Below are positions 1 through 8,419 of a stretch of 64,000 nt of DNA, in pieces. The stretch's first letter is position 1. Each line of letters opens with the position of its first letter. The translations under genes and the position numbers were made by a program. The notes below the pieces were generated by a model, which ran no database searches, was not told the DNA's origin, and saw only the letters and a program-made list of their open reading frames with translations. Origin of the DNA: Shewanella sp. OPT22 (lineage in GTDB: Bacteria; Pseudomonadota; Gammaproteobacteria; Enterobacterales; Shewanellaceae); NCBI RefSeq assembly GCF_004168585.1, contig NZ_PGVH01000056.1, positions 252,576-316,575 on the forward strand, read 5' to 3'.

Positions 1-268
1 AGAACACCATTATGAAAGAAAGCAGTGCGCCAAAGATCACAGGGTAAAGTAAATACCCATCTCCCCCACGGCGCGCTCTTTTAAAGCACAAACCGACTAA
101 CAATAAATTAAAGGCACCAAGCAAAATAGATACAAATGCACCATGCCTAAAAGTAATGTTAGTAATTTGCGATACTAAATAGAACAACACAAACCAATCT
201 ATTAAAATTAAATAGAGAAATAATTTCTGTAGGCCATCAGGCCCTTTTCGATGATAATTCTGAGCCAT
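1..268 (-). CDS. Partial multi-pass membrane protein, unknown family
   Basis: An open frame starts at ATG 268 and runs off the left edge after 89 codons, so the C-terminus is missing. The translated part begins MAQNYHRKGPDG and has three hydrophobic segments, around residues 15-35, 46-66 and 75-89. The middle ones are separated by a basic loop containing KRARRGGDG. It starts only 4 bases after the stop of the PilZ gene and on the same strand, so it is probably the last or near-last gene of the lateral flagellar transcript. I do not recognise the family. A role in motor function is only suggested by position. Confidence 0.55.
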   Translation of the reverse strand, partial: MAQNYHRKGPDGLQKLFLYLILIDWFVLFYLVSQITNITFRHGAFVSILLGAFNLLLVGLCFKRARRGGDGYLLYPVIFGALLSFIMVF

Positions 269-272
269 TCCA

Positions 273-722
273 TTAACTCTTATGTTTATTTTTCATTTGA
301 ATTTGAACCTGATTCATCAATTCAACGATTTTATCTTCGGGCTCCTCAAGCCATTTAGTCCCATAAAAGTTCAACCTTGAATTCACGGGTACGGCTCTCA
401 CTACTTTCATTTTCAAGTCACGGTTTACGACTCGAATGTGCAGTCTATCGCCGAGCTCAAGCGGTGTATTACATAAAAATCCGAGCCCACCAATACTCAT
501 ATCTTTTACGCTCGCAAGACCAACTTTACGTTTGAAACCAAACCGGCTTCGTTTAAATAAATTAGTGGTGATTCCATCACACGCCATACCTAAATCTTCT
601 GATTTAGACTCCTTTAAACTCATGCGAGTATGCGTTCTATGCTCTTCACCGTTAAATTCTGATTTATCATCTCGAGTTTCTGCGGGAATGAACTCGCCAA
701 TTTGTGTTAATTGTTCGTCCAT
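273..722 (-). CDS. PilZ-domain protein, putative c-di-GMP effector of the lateral motor
   Basis: A 149-residue cytoplasmic protein. The C-terminal two thirds resembles a PilZ domain: a basic stretch (FKRSRFGFKRK, about residues 56-66) precedes the D-x-S-x-x-G signature DMSIGG (about 74-79), followed by alternating beta strands. The first 50 residues are polar and look disordered. PilZ domains bind cyclic di-GMP, usually to slow flagella or control exopolysaccharide. The start codon lies inside the end of the stator gene lafU (16-base overlap), so the two are translationally linked. That context suggests a c-di-GMP-responsive regulator acting on the lateral motor. Domain call is fairly safe; the motor role is inference. 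Confidence 0.75.
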   Translation of the reverse strand: MDEQLTQIGEFIPAETRDDKSEFNGEEHRTHTRMSLKESKSEDLGMACDGITTNLFKRSRFGFKRKVGLASVKDMSIGGLGFLCNTPLELGDRLHIRVVNRDLKMKVVRAVPVNSRLNFYGTKWLEEPEDKIVELMNQVQIQMKNKHKS

Positions 723-1714
723 TGCTCCGGATACCTGCTCTTATACTGGTTACTTTTTGCGACTTTTGAAGCTTCAGATACCTCTGAACGATATTCACTT
801 TCTGGTAAATGGTTCATCGCTGTTATTTGTTTTTCAGCTTCGTCACTTAAAATCAATAACTCGATACGTCTGTTTTCGGGTGCGAGCGATTTTTCTCGGT
901 TCATTGGTAATTGATCAGCCATACCTGTTACTTGAATAACTTGATGACGTTCAACACCCGCATATTCCAGCACTCTTCTTGCTGTGAGTGCTCGCAAACT
1001 TGAAAGCTCCCAGTTGGTAAATTTTTTACTGGCATAGACTTGTTTGTCGGTATGACCAGAAATACTCATCTTATTTTTAACTTTGCTCAACGAAGGGCCT
1101 AATGCCATCAATAAATCTTCAAAGTATGGCGACATTTTATAACTGCCTTTAGCGAACATATCTTTGTTATCATCATCATGAATCAGAATACGTATGCCCT
1201 GTGCAACTAAGATAAGCTTCACATGTGACTCTACATTGGTATCTTCGATTACTTCATTGATTTCTTTTGCTAATAATTCTAGCTGTGCCTGAGTTTCAAA
1301 TTTACCCGGGATCATTGCATTGAGATCTTTACCTTTGCCGGCATTTGGATTGTCTTCGCCAGCTGGGATAAAGTTATGTAATGCAGGACCGCGCTTTTCC
1401 GTGCCAGTAGCGTGAGCGGGCAACACAGATTGTTGAATCGCGATATCACCTTGCATATCGACTAGAGAAGGTGCCCAACTTAAATCAAATGGGTTAATTG
1501 ATCCCACATCAAATAAATCACCACGCAATGTGCTCGCAATCTCTTCTTTCTCTGAATTATCCGACATTTGAATGATCCACAGCACCATAAACAGCGCCAT
1601 CATCGCCAGAGTAAAATCAGCAAAAGCCACTTTCCAAGCACCACTAGAAGCGGCTGCTTTTTGCTTACGATTGCTTTTTCGTCTGATGATCAGTGGTTCG
1701 TTTGTACGCTTCAT
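707..1714 (-). CDS. lafU: Lateral flagellar stator protein LafU (MotB family)
   Basis: A MotB-type stator subunit of 335 residues that anchors the MotA-like partner to peptidoglycan. The N-terminus has a basic stretch, then one membrane helix carrying the motif AWKVAFADFTLAMMALF. The aspartate in ADF (residue 33 from the chosen start) is the conserved ion-binding residue. The C-terminal half is an OmpA-like domain with SISGHTDKQ and a downstream ENRRIELL, both typical peptidoglycan-binding signatures. An upstream GTG-like extension of eight codons is possible, but ATG 1714 has GGAG 9 bases ahead and overlaps the lafT stop by one base (TAATG), so I chose it. Lateral LafTU motors are normally proton-driven. 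Confidence 0.93.
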   Translation of the reverse strand: MKRTNEPLIIRRKSNRKQKAAASSGAWKVAFADFTLAMMALFMVLWIIQMSDNSEKEEIASTLRGDLFDVGSINPFDLSWAPSLVDMQGDIAIQQSVLPAHATGTEKRGPALHNFIPAGEDNPNAGKGKDLNAMIPGKFETQAQLELLAKEINEVIEDTNVESHVKLILVAQGIRILIHDDDNKDMFAKGSYKMSPYFEDLLMALGPSLSKVKNKMSISGHTDKQVYASKKFTNWELSSLRALTARRVLEYAGVERHQVIQVTGMADQLPMNREKSLAPENRRIELLILSDEAEKQITAMNHLPESEYRSEVSEASKVAKSNQYKSRYPEQWTNN

Positions 1715-2571
1715 TAGCTGCGTTGCTCCATCATCCAACGTTCCAATTCAATAAATGATGGGCGATGTTCAGTTTGGATTTGTTTACGACCAGCATCTAT
1801 CGCCAGCATGGGTGGTTTGCCTTTAGCAAAAGCCGTTAACATCGCGGCTACACAGCGCAATCGAGAAGTCTGACGATCAACTTGATGCTCTAATGCTTTT
1901 GAAAGTGGGTCAAAGAAGCAATAACAAAAGAAAATACCAATAAATGTTCCAGTGAGCGCTGCGGCTACCTTCACTCCAATTAGGGTGATAGAGCCATCGA
2001 TATATGACATGGTGATGATGATGCCCATCACAGCGGCAAGAATACCAAAACCTGGCATCGCTTCAGCTACTTTATGAAGCGCATGAGAAGGTCTCATTCT
2101 GTCTTCTTCAATACGATGAATTTCTTCTTCGAGGATATTCTCTAAATCATGCGGAGAAATTTTACCGATTGACTGTAGTTTTAAATTATCAATCAAAAAT
2201 TGCAGTAAATCTTGATGCTCGAGAACCGTTGGATACATCAAAAATAATGAGCTATCTCTAGGGTTCTCAAGGTGGTCGTCTAGTACTCTCATGCCTTGAG
2301 ATTGGATTTGATTCATCAACATACCCATCAAACCAAATAATTGCGGGTATAGTTCAGGATCTTCTTTTTCTGATTTTAAAAGCTCTTTAAGTTGTGTGAC
2401 TAAATCATTAAGTACAGCTTTAGGATTAGCGATAATCAAAGAGCCAATCCCTGCACCGATAATGATAAGAATTTCTGCAGGTTGCCATAATGCGCTGACA
2501 TAACCACCAGCCCATAGGTAACCACCAAAAACAGAAAGAAGTATGATAATTAACCCAAAGACTTTGTTCAT
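1714..2571 (-). CDS. lafT: Lateral flagellar stator protein LafT (MotA family)
   Basis: A MotA-type inner-membrane protein of 285 residues, the normal length of the family. Two hydrophobic segments lie at the N-terminus and two near residues 170-215. The large cytoplasmic loop between them holds the charged stretch HRIEEDRMRPSH that in MotA contacts FliG. The conserved proline motif PGFGILAAVMG precedes the third helix. It pairs with LafU to form the ion channel that drives rotation. It lies 15 bases after lafS and is coupled by one base to lafU. Assignment to the lateral rather than polar system rests on the surrounding gene order. Confidence 0.93.
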   Translation of the reverse strand: MNKVFGLIIILLSVFGGYLWAGGYVSALWQPAEILIIIGAGIGSLIIANPKAVLNDLVTQLKELLKSEKEDPELYPQLFGLMGMLMNQIQSQGMRVLDDHLENPRDSSLFLMYPTVLEHQDLLQFLIDNLKLQSIGKISPHDLENILEEEIHRIEEDRMRPSHALHKVAEAMPGFGILAAVMGIIITMSYIDGSITLIGVKVAAALTGTFIGIFFCYCFFDPLSKALEHQVDRQTSRLRCVAAMLTAFAKGKPPMLAIDAGRKQIQTEHRPSFIELERWMMEQRS

Positions 2572-2586
2572 GCCGTTATCCTGTTC

Positions 2587-3309
2587 TTATTCGTTCCACT
2601 TTTGCAAAATCTGCTGTATTTGCTTAATTGCGAGTTTGTGTAATTGGCAAATGCGGGTTTCAGTTAACCCCAACGTCGCAGCAATTTCGCGTAAATTCAG
2701 TTCATGCTGATAATAAAGCGACAGAATTACCTGATCTCTTCTATTTAATTTCGAAATAGCTTTAAATAATGTCTCTTTTGCTGATATTTCACCCAGCACG
2801 CTTTTTTCATCAACAAAATGATTACCAGCGCCCAGCATTTCATCGAGACTTTTCATTGAGTCAGACAAGGAAGCATGTAAGCGCTCACGATACCCTTCAG
2901 GGCTCACCCCTAAGGCTAAAGCCACTTCTTTATCTGTCGGCTCTCGACCTAATTCTCGAGTGAGCTTTCTAACTGTATCGTTGAGTTCATGAGCTTGTTG
3001 ACGAACAGGCCTTGGTCGCCAATCCTGACGCCTCAACTCATCCAAAATTGCGCCTCGAATACGTTGGCTAACAAACGAAATAAAGCCATTGTCTAATCCA
3101 CCAGGGTAGCGTCTTGATGATTCAAGCAGCGCCATCATGCCGATTTGCTCCATATCCTCGAGGCTTAGCGTGGCACCGCAATGACTTTTTAGCTGATAGA
3201 TGATTCGCTTTACCAAGGGTAAATATTGTTGAAGCAATTGAGATTCATTGGGTTTAGTGGCTGGTGCCTCATCGCCGGTATGCTGATATGCAAGTTGACC
3301 TGAATTCAT
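2587..3309 (-). CDS. lafS: Lateral flagellar sigma-28 factor LafS (FliA family)
   Basis: A 240-residue FliA-type sigma factor that directs RNA polymerase to late flagellar promoters. Region 2 is visible around residues 27-95 (QYLPLVKRIIYQL, then ISFVSQRIRGAILDELR). Region 3 follows with the KEVALALGVSPE helix, and region 4 ends the protein with NLREIAATLGLTETRICQLH, a helix-turn-helix. It sits in the lateral cluster between fliL and motA homologues. The spacer to lafF is 117 bases and holds an inverted repeat (GGCCCT at 3381-3386, AGGGCC at 3397-3402), so a separate promoter or a processing site is possible. The probable target promoter is the one in front of lafA. Confidence 0.93.
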   Translation of the reverse strand: MNSGQLAYQHTGDEAPATKPNESQLLQQYLPLVKRIIYQLKSHCGATLSLEDMEQIGMMALLESSRRYPGGLDNGFISFVSQRIRGAILDELRRQDWRPRPVRQQAHELNDTVRKLTRELGREPTDKEVALALGVSPEGYRERLHASLSDSMKSLDEMLGAGNHFVDEKSVLGEISAKETLFKAISKLNRRDQVILSLYYQHELNLREIAATLGLTETRICQLHKLAIKQIQQILQKWNE

Positions 3310-3426
3310 ATCCCTATTCTCTTATTTGAGTCTGATTTATCGTTGTCTCAGCTGGTGATTCCACCATAAAAAGCTTGGTAGGCCCTTGAGTTTGCGAGGG
3401 CCATCATTACAGCTGGAATGATTGTT

Positions 3427-3879
3427 TTATTGAATAACCATACGTGTGAATAGCACTTGTTCTAGCTCTAAATCATAGTGGTTTTCATTCAGTACCTTAG
3501 ACAAAGCAAGCTGGACTTCTTGTTGCAAAGTATCAACATGATTTGGGTTATTTAGCTCTTCAAATTGCTTCTTAGCGAACAGCTTCATTAACGTATTTCG
3601 AACTAAAGAGTCTGCTTCTTCTAATGTTCTTTTTACTTCTTCAGAAGAAGATTTAATCGACATTTCGAGCAATAAATAGTGAGGATAATCTTCACCTGCC
3701 ACCGTCACGACAGTTCGCTTTAGAGGGTAATACTTTGCGGTGGGCATAGTTGTCGTATCTCGATGAAACCCTTTTCCAAATAAACTTGGTGACTGCCACC
3801 CCACATAAAAAATTGCTGCGGACCATACTGCGATAAAACTTACTGTTACTAAGACTTTTGCCGCTTTATTCAAAACCAT
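3427..3879 (-). CDS. lafF: Lateral flagellar FliL-like basal-body protein LafF
   Basis: A 150-residue membrane-anchored protein with one N-terminal helix (about residues 8-27) and a periplasmic domain that begins with YYPLKRTVVTV and ends with a long amphipathic helix. FliL proteins sit next to the stator ring and support torque under load. Recognition depends on size, topology, the C-terminal pattern ending in VLFTRMVIQ, and position between fliK- and fliA-type genes, where FliL is expected in lateral clusters. It starts 5 bases after the lafE stop. Sequence conservation in this family is low, so context carries much of the weight. Confidence 0.82.
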   Translation of the reverse strand: MVLNKAAKVLVTVSFIAVWSAAIFYVGWQSPSLFGKGFHRDTTTMPTAKYYPLKRTVVTVAGEDYPHYLLLEMSIKSSSEEVKRTLEEADSLVRNTLMKLFAKKQFEELNNPNHVDTLQQEVQLALSKVLNENHYDLELEQVLFTRMVIQ

Positions 3880-3884
3880 TCTCC

Positions 3885-5018
3885 TTATGCTCTAACATCA
3901 AGTTCTGATGAAACTGTTGGCTGTAGTTCATTTTCAGCCTCATCAAAACTCGCAATTATTTGAACGTCTTCCGCTTGGTGTTGCTCTGATTGATGCTCAC
4001 CATAGCTAATATTCACATCCACTTGGCCACCATGATCTAACGCCAAGTCACTTCGTAAACGTTCGATTCCCGCTTGCAACGCATCTCTTATTTGGGCAGT
4101 TGCAGCATTTAACTGAATTTGTAATTTATCGCCGTCCAATTTCACGCTCATATCGAGCTTGCCAAGTTCTGGTGGATCGAGTCTGATTTCAGCTTGTTTA
4201 ACGTTTTGATCGATTTGAAATCGAACTTGCTCTCTAAGAGGCCCCATTAACTGCTGACTTTGATGAGGTAACGCTTGGGCTGTATTGATGGGAATCGGTC
4301 CCCACTGACTGGACTTTGCAGAAGCCATTGCTTGGCTGTGAATACTTGAAACTTGAGATGATGCACTTTCAATATTACTAAGCTCTGAAACGACGCTTTG
4401 TATTTGTAATTGATTTTGTTGTGCCAGTTGTGGCGCAGAACGAAGTACACCTTGATACATCATTTGCGAGAGCAAGGTATCACTTTTAATACCACTCGAC
4501 TCAGGGAGAGAAAACGCTTTTTTTGATAAACCCAATGAAGACGTTGCTTGATGTTGTTGTGTCTGATTAAGCTGATCAGCTTCAATGTTTGCGACACGAC
4601 TAGGCAAATTCATTATTGGATTCATTCCAGTTGAAATGGATTGTGCTACCGTGTTTTCTTTAGCATATTTAGCATCATAAATATTCGCTTGCTGAGAACG
4701 ACTCATCTCATTTTCGTCAGATTGGATTTTAGCCTGAATAACGTTGACTCCAGTCGTATTCAGTGCACTTTCTTCAGTGTTTTCACTGTGGCTGTAGGTA
4801 ACAGAATCTTTGAGTGTTGTTAGAGCTTGATCCTCTTCACCTTGAAAGCTATAAATGGAACCAAGCTCACTCTGATGTAAAAATTCAGACTGAGTTGTCT
4901 CGGCAGCAACTCCCCCTGCTATCAGTGAGAATCTCGCATTAGACTGAGTCGCTTTACCGTTCCCAGAAATAGAAGAGGAGGATGTTGCCCCTGCTTGAAG
5001 CGTATTGAGTATTGTCAT
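3885..5018 (-). CDS. lafE: Lateral flagellar hook-length control protein LafE (FliK family)
   Basis: A 377-residue protein with a long Ser/Gln/Thr-rich, probably disordered N-terminal two thirds and a compact C-terminal domain. The C-terminal domain holds the FliK hallmark RLDPPELGKLDMSVKLDG (about residues 280-297) followed by IRDALQAGIERLRSDL. FliK acts as the molecular ruler of hook length and switches export from hook to filament proteins. The protein ends in a Glu-rich tail. It lies 21 bases after fliT and 5 bases before lafF. Both the domain and the position support the call. Confidence 0.9.
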   Translation of the reverse strand: MTILNTLQAGATSSSSISGNGKATQSNARFSLIAGGVAAETTQSEFLHQSELGSIYSFQGEEDQALTTLKDSVTYSHSENTEESALNTTGVNVIQAKIQSDENEMSRSQQANIYDAKYAKENTVAQSISTGMNPIMNLPSRVANIEADQLNQTQQHQATSSLGLSKKAFSLPESSGIKSDTLLSQMMYQGVLRSAPQLAQQNQLQIQSVVSELSNIESASSQVSSIHSQAMASAKSSQWGPIPINTAQALPHQSQQLMGPLREQVRFQIDQNVKQAEIRLDPPELGKLDMSVKLDGDKLQIQLNAATAQIRDALQAGIERLRSDLALDHGGQVDVNISYGEHQSEQHQAEDVQIIASFDEAENELQPTVSSELDVRA

Positions 5019-5039
5019 TATTGATCTGCCCTATCACTG

Positions 5040-5363
5040 CTACCGATTAAACTGATGACTTGATTCAGTCAGTTGATAAGCATTCAGCCCTTCTTTTTGT
5101 TCTTTTAATTGCTGCATTTTGAAAGACAGCTCTTGTCTTGTTGCTTCTAACGTTTCGATGGCCTTTTTATGCGCCTCACCCAACCGTTTAAATGCTTTTT
5201 TTTCAGCTTCGGATTGCCCTTTTCCATACTTTTCAACAATCTCGATTAATAAATCATTTACCTGATCTAACTTAGTTATATCTTGTTGAACACTGTACTT
5301 TTTAAAAGCTAACTCTAATTTTAAAAACTGATTAGTTAAGGTTTTGCCAACCGGCTCTGACAT
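5040..5363 (-). CDS. lafD: Lateral flagellar FliT-like export chaperone LafD
   Basis: A 107-residue, almost entirely helical, highly charged protein (KKAFKRLGEAHKKAIETLEATR). FliT-type chaperones bind the filament-cap protein FliD and prevent its early assembly. The family is weakly conserved, so the assignment rests on size, predicted helical content and position directly after fliS. The start codon ATG 5363 lies within the last 32 bases of fliS, and no other in-frame methionine occurs early, so the overlap seems real. Confidence 0.72.
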   Translation of the reverse strand: MSEPVGKTLTNQFLKLELAFKKYSVQQDITKLDQVNDLLIEIVEKYGKGQSEAEKKAFKRLGEAHKKAIETLEATRQELSFKMQQLKEQKEGLNAYQLTESSHQFNR

Positions 5364-5712
5364 CTGTAATTACCTTCACAACGGGTTGAAGTTCTTCAAT
5401 ACTGTTTTGGACACTTGCAGTTACTAGCTGACGACTGCAATAGTCATACAGATTGTTCAAGCTCACAGCAATTTCACCGCCGTTTTCCATATCCAGCATA
5501 GAGTCCAAACCATGAACAATATTCAGGCACTTATTGATGCTCTTACCTTTATCCTCAAAGCTCTTTCGCTCCATATAACCTGAAGTACGATCGAGTTCTT
5601 CAAGTAAACCATCTAACAACATGCGTACCATTTCATGTGGGTTCGCAGACGCCGCACGGGCGTCTAACGAGATCTGTTGATAAGCATTAAAAGGATCTTG
5701 CTCGTTTAACAT
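5332..5712 (-). CDS. lafC: Lateral flagellar FliS-like flagellin chaperone LafC
   Basis: A 126-residue four-helix protein with the FliS pattern at its start (YQQISLDARAASANPHEMVRMLLDGLLEEL), including the phrase PHEMVRMLLDG that is highly diagnostic. The central helix has LNIVHGLDSMLDMENGGEIA. FliS binds the C-terminus of flagellin in the cytoplasm and keeps it unfolded for export. It lies 5 bases after fliD and overlaps the start of fliT. The assignment to the lateral set follows from its neighbours. Confidence 0.92.
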   Translation of the reverse strand: MLNEQDPFNAYQQISLDARAASANPHEMVRMLLDGLLEELDRTSGYMERKSFEDKGKSINKCLNIVHGLDSMLDMENGGEIAVSLNNLYDYCSRQLVTASVQNSIEELQPVVKVITDVRAGWQNLN

Positions 5713-5717
5713 TAAAT

Positions 5718-7037
5718 TTATGTTCCTGTACTAAAAAGTGAGCTTGATGAACTTAGTCTGTTGATTGCCGCCTCAGCAGCAGTAAATTGAGATAACAAAA
5801 GCTGATATCTTTGTTCCATTTGTTGATTAAAACGTTCCATATCACTCTCAACACGGTCAGTTCTATCTTTGAGATTGTTCTGGCGAGTATCAATAAAACC
5901 ATTAAATTCAGTAAAAGGATCTAAAACGGCTTCAAGTTTGTCTATGTAGGCATCATCAGCAGTAAATAAAGCTTCAACAGCATCGGCGTCATCACGTAAT
6001 GCATTCGACAGTTTTTCACTGTCGATACTTAACTTACCGTATCTATCCAGTTCTAGCCCAATATCAGCTAATCGCATGCCATTGGGTGCAGTTTCAAATA
6101 GGACATTTTTCAGCCTTCCATTCAGGGAACGAACTGAAGCGTCACCATTTAATACGCCTACTGACTCAGAGTCTGTATCTGTGGCTGCGCTACCTAACCC
6201 ACTAGTGAGTGAGCCAATTTGATTCTGCAGCACGTTAAAAGCAGTAACAAACTCTTCAACGGCTTCTTTGGCAGTATCCGTATCGGCTTTAACTTTTAAA
6301 GTTGTGCTTTCACCTGCTGCATGAACGCTATCAATATCCAGTGAAATGCCATCAATCACGTTTTCAACAAAGTTGCTAGAACTGCTGATATCCACACCAT
6401 TAATACTAAACTGTGCGTCTTGAGCAACCTGACGAGTAGTCATTCCCCAATCGGTGCCATCTAAAGTCACTGCAATAGTGTTCTCTGCCCCTGTATCTTT
6501 TGAGGTCATCATCAGTTCGACGTTACTACCCGTTCGAACGATTGAGGCTTGTACACCTGGATTGTCGGGATGTTGATTGATCATATCTCTAAGATCAGCA
6601 ACGGTTTGAGTACCTGCGGCATTCACAACGGATAAATCAATATTGATCGCATCAGCAGGATCGGCTCCTAACTGGATATTAAGCACACCAGTAGTCGGTA
6701 AGATCTCTGTTTCACTACCAAAAGTACGAGTTAATTGCTCTGCCTGTGCTAATTGCGACACCACCACATCATAAGTGCCTTGAGGAGCAGTACTGGTAAC
6801 AGTCGCAGTAAGCTCTTCGCCAATAACATCGACTTTCTTTGCGGTAAAGCTGTCACCTCCAATAGCAGAAAGTTTACCTTCTAAACTTTTTAGATTTCTT
6901 TCTAGCGTATTGTATGCGTTTAACTCTGTTTGATAGCGCTGCAAGCTAGATGAGTAGAGTTGATCTCTTGTAGCCCGCTCAGCATTAACTAAATTTCTTG
7001 ATATTTCAGTTGGTATAAAACCAGCACCAGCAACCAT
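5718..7037 (-). CDS. lafB: Lateral flagellar filament cap protein LafB (FliD family)
   Basis: A 439-residue FliD-like protein, a typical length. The N-terminus has the helical export/assembly segment, followed by beta-rich middle domains including the tract GTYDVVVSQLAQAEQL and a long C-terminal coiled coil (NLKDRTDRVESDMERFNQQM) ending in LLSQFTAAEAAINRL. FliD pentamers cap the filament and fold incoming flagellin. A weak AACGATAA element around 7095-7102 in the 266-base spacer before the gene could be a degenerate sigma-28 minus-10 box, but I could not find a matching minus-35. Confidence 0.93.
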   Translation of the reverse strand: MVAGAGFIPTEISRNLVNAERATRDQLYSSSLQRYQTELNAYNTLERNLKSLEGKLSAIGGDSFTAKKVDVIGEELTATVTSTAPQGTYDVVVSQLAQAEQLTRTFGSETEILPTTGVLNIQLGADPADAINIDLSVVNAAGTQTVADLRDMINQHPDNPGVQASIVRTGSNVELMMTSKDTGAENTIAVTLDGTDWGMTTRQVAQDAQFSINGVDISSSSNFVENVIDGISLDIDSVHAAGESTTLKVKADTDTAKEAVEEFVTAFNVLQNQIGSLTSGLGSAATDTDSESVGVLNGDASVRSLNGRLKNVLFETAPNGMRLADIGLELDRYGKLSIDSEKLSNALRDDADAVEALFTADDAYIDKLEAVLDPFTEFNGFIDTRQNNLKDRTDRVESDMERFNQQMEQRYQLLLSQFTAAEAAINRLSSSSSLFSTGT

Positions 7038-7249
7038 GACATTTCTCCATTTGATTCAAGGCAGAACGAATCAATGAGCGCAGATTTAATTTATTCTTAT
7101 CGTTCACTCATCAAAAGTCATGCCAACAAAATAAACCATTTAATTACAAGCAATTACAGTCAACCACATGTAAATCCAAGCTAACCTTCTTCCGCTTAAA
7201 GCTTAGAAAAGGAAATGCTTTTTCCCCTTATTTCATTTTCTTTAGGGAT

Positions 7250-7273
7250 AAAAAAAGGCGCCAAAAAGCGCCT
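7250..7273 (-). terminator. Rho-independent terminator of lafA
   Basis: On the minus strand AGGCGC, a six-base loop, then GCGCCT is followed by seven T. It starts about 30 bases after the lafA stop and would separate abundant flagellin mRNA from the fliD operon downstream. Confidence 0.9.
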
Positions 7274-7303
7274 AAAAGGAAAGATTGCGAAACGGGTTGA
7301 TGA

Positions 7304-8170
7304 TTAACGCAATAGACCCATAACCAAGTTAGTGTTTTGGTTCGCTGAAGATAGAATGTTCGTGCCCGCTTGAACTAGAAGCTGGTTACGAGTCATGTTT
7401 GCAGACTCAACAGCGAAGTCAGTATCCATAATACGGCCAGCAGCAGCTTGAGTATTTTGAGTCACGTTAGCTAAGTTTGAAGCAGTGTGACCTAGACGGT
7501 TGATATTAGCACCTAGCGTAGAACGTCTAGTTCCAACTTCATTTAATAACGCATCTACAACGTCAATAGCATCATTAGCGCCAGTGCTAGTCGTTAGAGT
7601 TGCTGTAGCAAGGTCAACGGTCGTACCAGCACCAGTACCATCATCAATTGCAGCTAAATTAATTCTGGCAGCTGTTACAGTTAATACTTCAGTGCTTGAA
7701 GAGCCAATTTGAAAGTCAACACCACCATCTAAACTACCAAATAAATCATTACCAGCATATTGGGTGCCAGGGTTGTTAGCTGTGCCATCACCAATAATAC
7801 GAGTAATTTCAGTTCTAAGTTCATTAAACTCTGCATGTAATGCGTTTAAATCTGCATCTGAATTCACACCGTTTGCTGCTTGCAGTGCAAGTTCTTTTTG
7901 ACGGAGTGCAATAGTAGTTACTTCATCTAAAGCGCCGTCAGCCGTTTGTAGCATAGAAGTTGCATCAGACACGTTACGGCTAGCAGTTTGCATACCCACA
8001 ACGTTAGAGTTTAGGCGTGTAGCGATTTGTAGACCAGCAGCATCGTCAGCAGCACTGTTGATGCGCATACCAGTCGATAGACGCTCCATGGCGTTGGTCA
8101 ACATGTCGTTGCTTTTAGTTACTGAATTTTGTGCAATTAGAGATGCGTAATTAGTGTGAACAGACAACAT
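7304..8170 (-). CDS. lafA: Lateral flagellin LafA
   Basis: A short flagellin of 288 residues that forms the lateral filament. Both conserved helical ends are present: N-terminal MLSVHTNYASLIAQNSV and RLSTGMRINSAADDAAGLQIA, and C-terminal IMDTDFAVESANMTRNQLL ending in NLVMGLLR. The central variable domain is only about 90 residues, small for a flagellin. The chosen ATG at 8170 has GGAGGA 9 bases upstream. A longer frame to 8218 lacks a ribosome site and would add a non-flagellin leader. It is preceded by a sigma-28-type promoter and followed by a strong terminator, so it is probably monocistronic and highly expressed. Confidence 0.96.
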   Translation of the reverse strand: MLSVHTNYASLIAQNSVTKSNDMLTNAMERLSTGMRINSAADDAAGLQIATRLNSNVVGMQTASRNVSDATSMLQTADGALDEVTTIALRQKELALQAANGVNSDADLNALHAEFNELRTEITRIIGDGTANNPGTQYAGNDLFGSLDGGVDFQIGSSSTEVLTVTAARINLAAIDDGTGAGTTVDLATATLTTSTGANDAIDVVDALLNEVGTRRSTLGANINRLGHTASNLANVTQNTQAAAGRIMDTDFAVESANMTRNQLLVQAGTNILSSANQNTNLVMGLLR

Positions 8171-8219
8171 AGTGTCTTCCTCCATGTAATGAATTTGTTT
8201 TTCTTGTCTCACCAACAAA

Positions 8220-8246
8220 AAGACGGCATGGAAAAAGCAAACTAAA
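8220..8246 (-). promoter_or_regulatory. Sigma-28 (FliA/LafS) promoter of lafA
   Basis: The minus strand reads TTTAGTTT (8246-8239), an 11-base spacer, then GCCGTCTT (8227-8220). The consensus is TAAAGTTT, 11 bases, GCCGATAA. Spacing is exact and the GCCG core is intact. The transcript would begin about 45 bases before the lafA start codon. Confidence 0.72.
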
Positions 8247-8419
8247 ATATATTTGAAATTTTTTATCAGAAAAAAAATAAAAAACTAATATTTTCAACAA
8301 ATAAAAAGAGTAAGTTTTATCAGAATGACTATCACAAAGTGATAACTGACACTTTATTCAGCGAAATGTTACCTCATTGAATGTACCTTAATTAAAAATT
8401 ACCACACTGGTTATATATT

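Noticed and set aside
436-939. Long plus-strand frame opposite the PilZ and lafU genes
   Set aside because: Antisense shadow of two well-supported genes; no motif and no ribosome site.
3381-3402. Terminator between lafF and lafS
   Set aside because: Six-base stem and the T-run begins 12 bases further on; unlikely to stop transcription before the sigma gene.
7081-7125. Sigma-28 promoter ahead of fliD
   Set aside because: AACGATAA resembles the minus-10 box, but no TAAAGTTT-like box lies 11 bases upstream.
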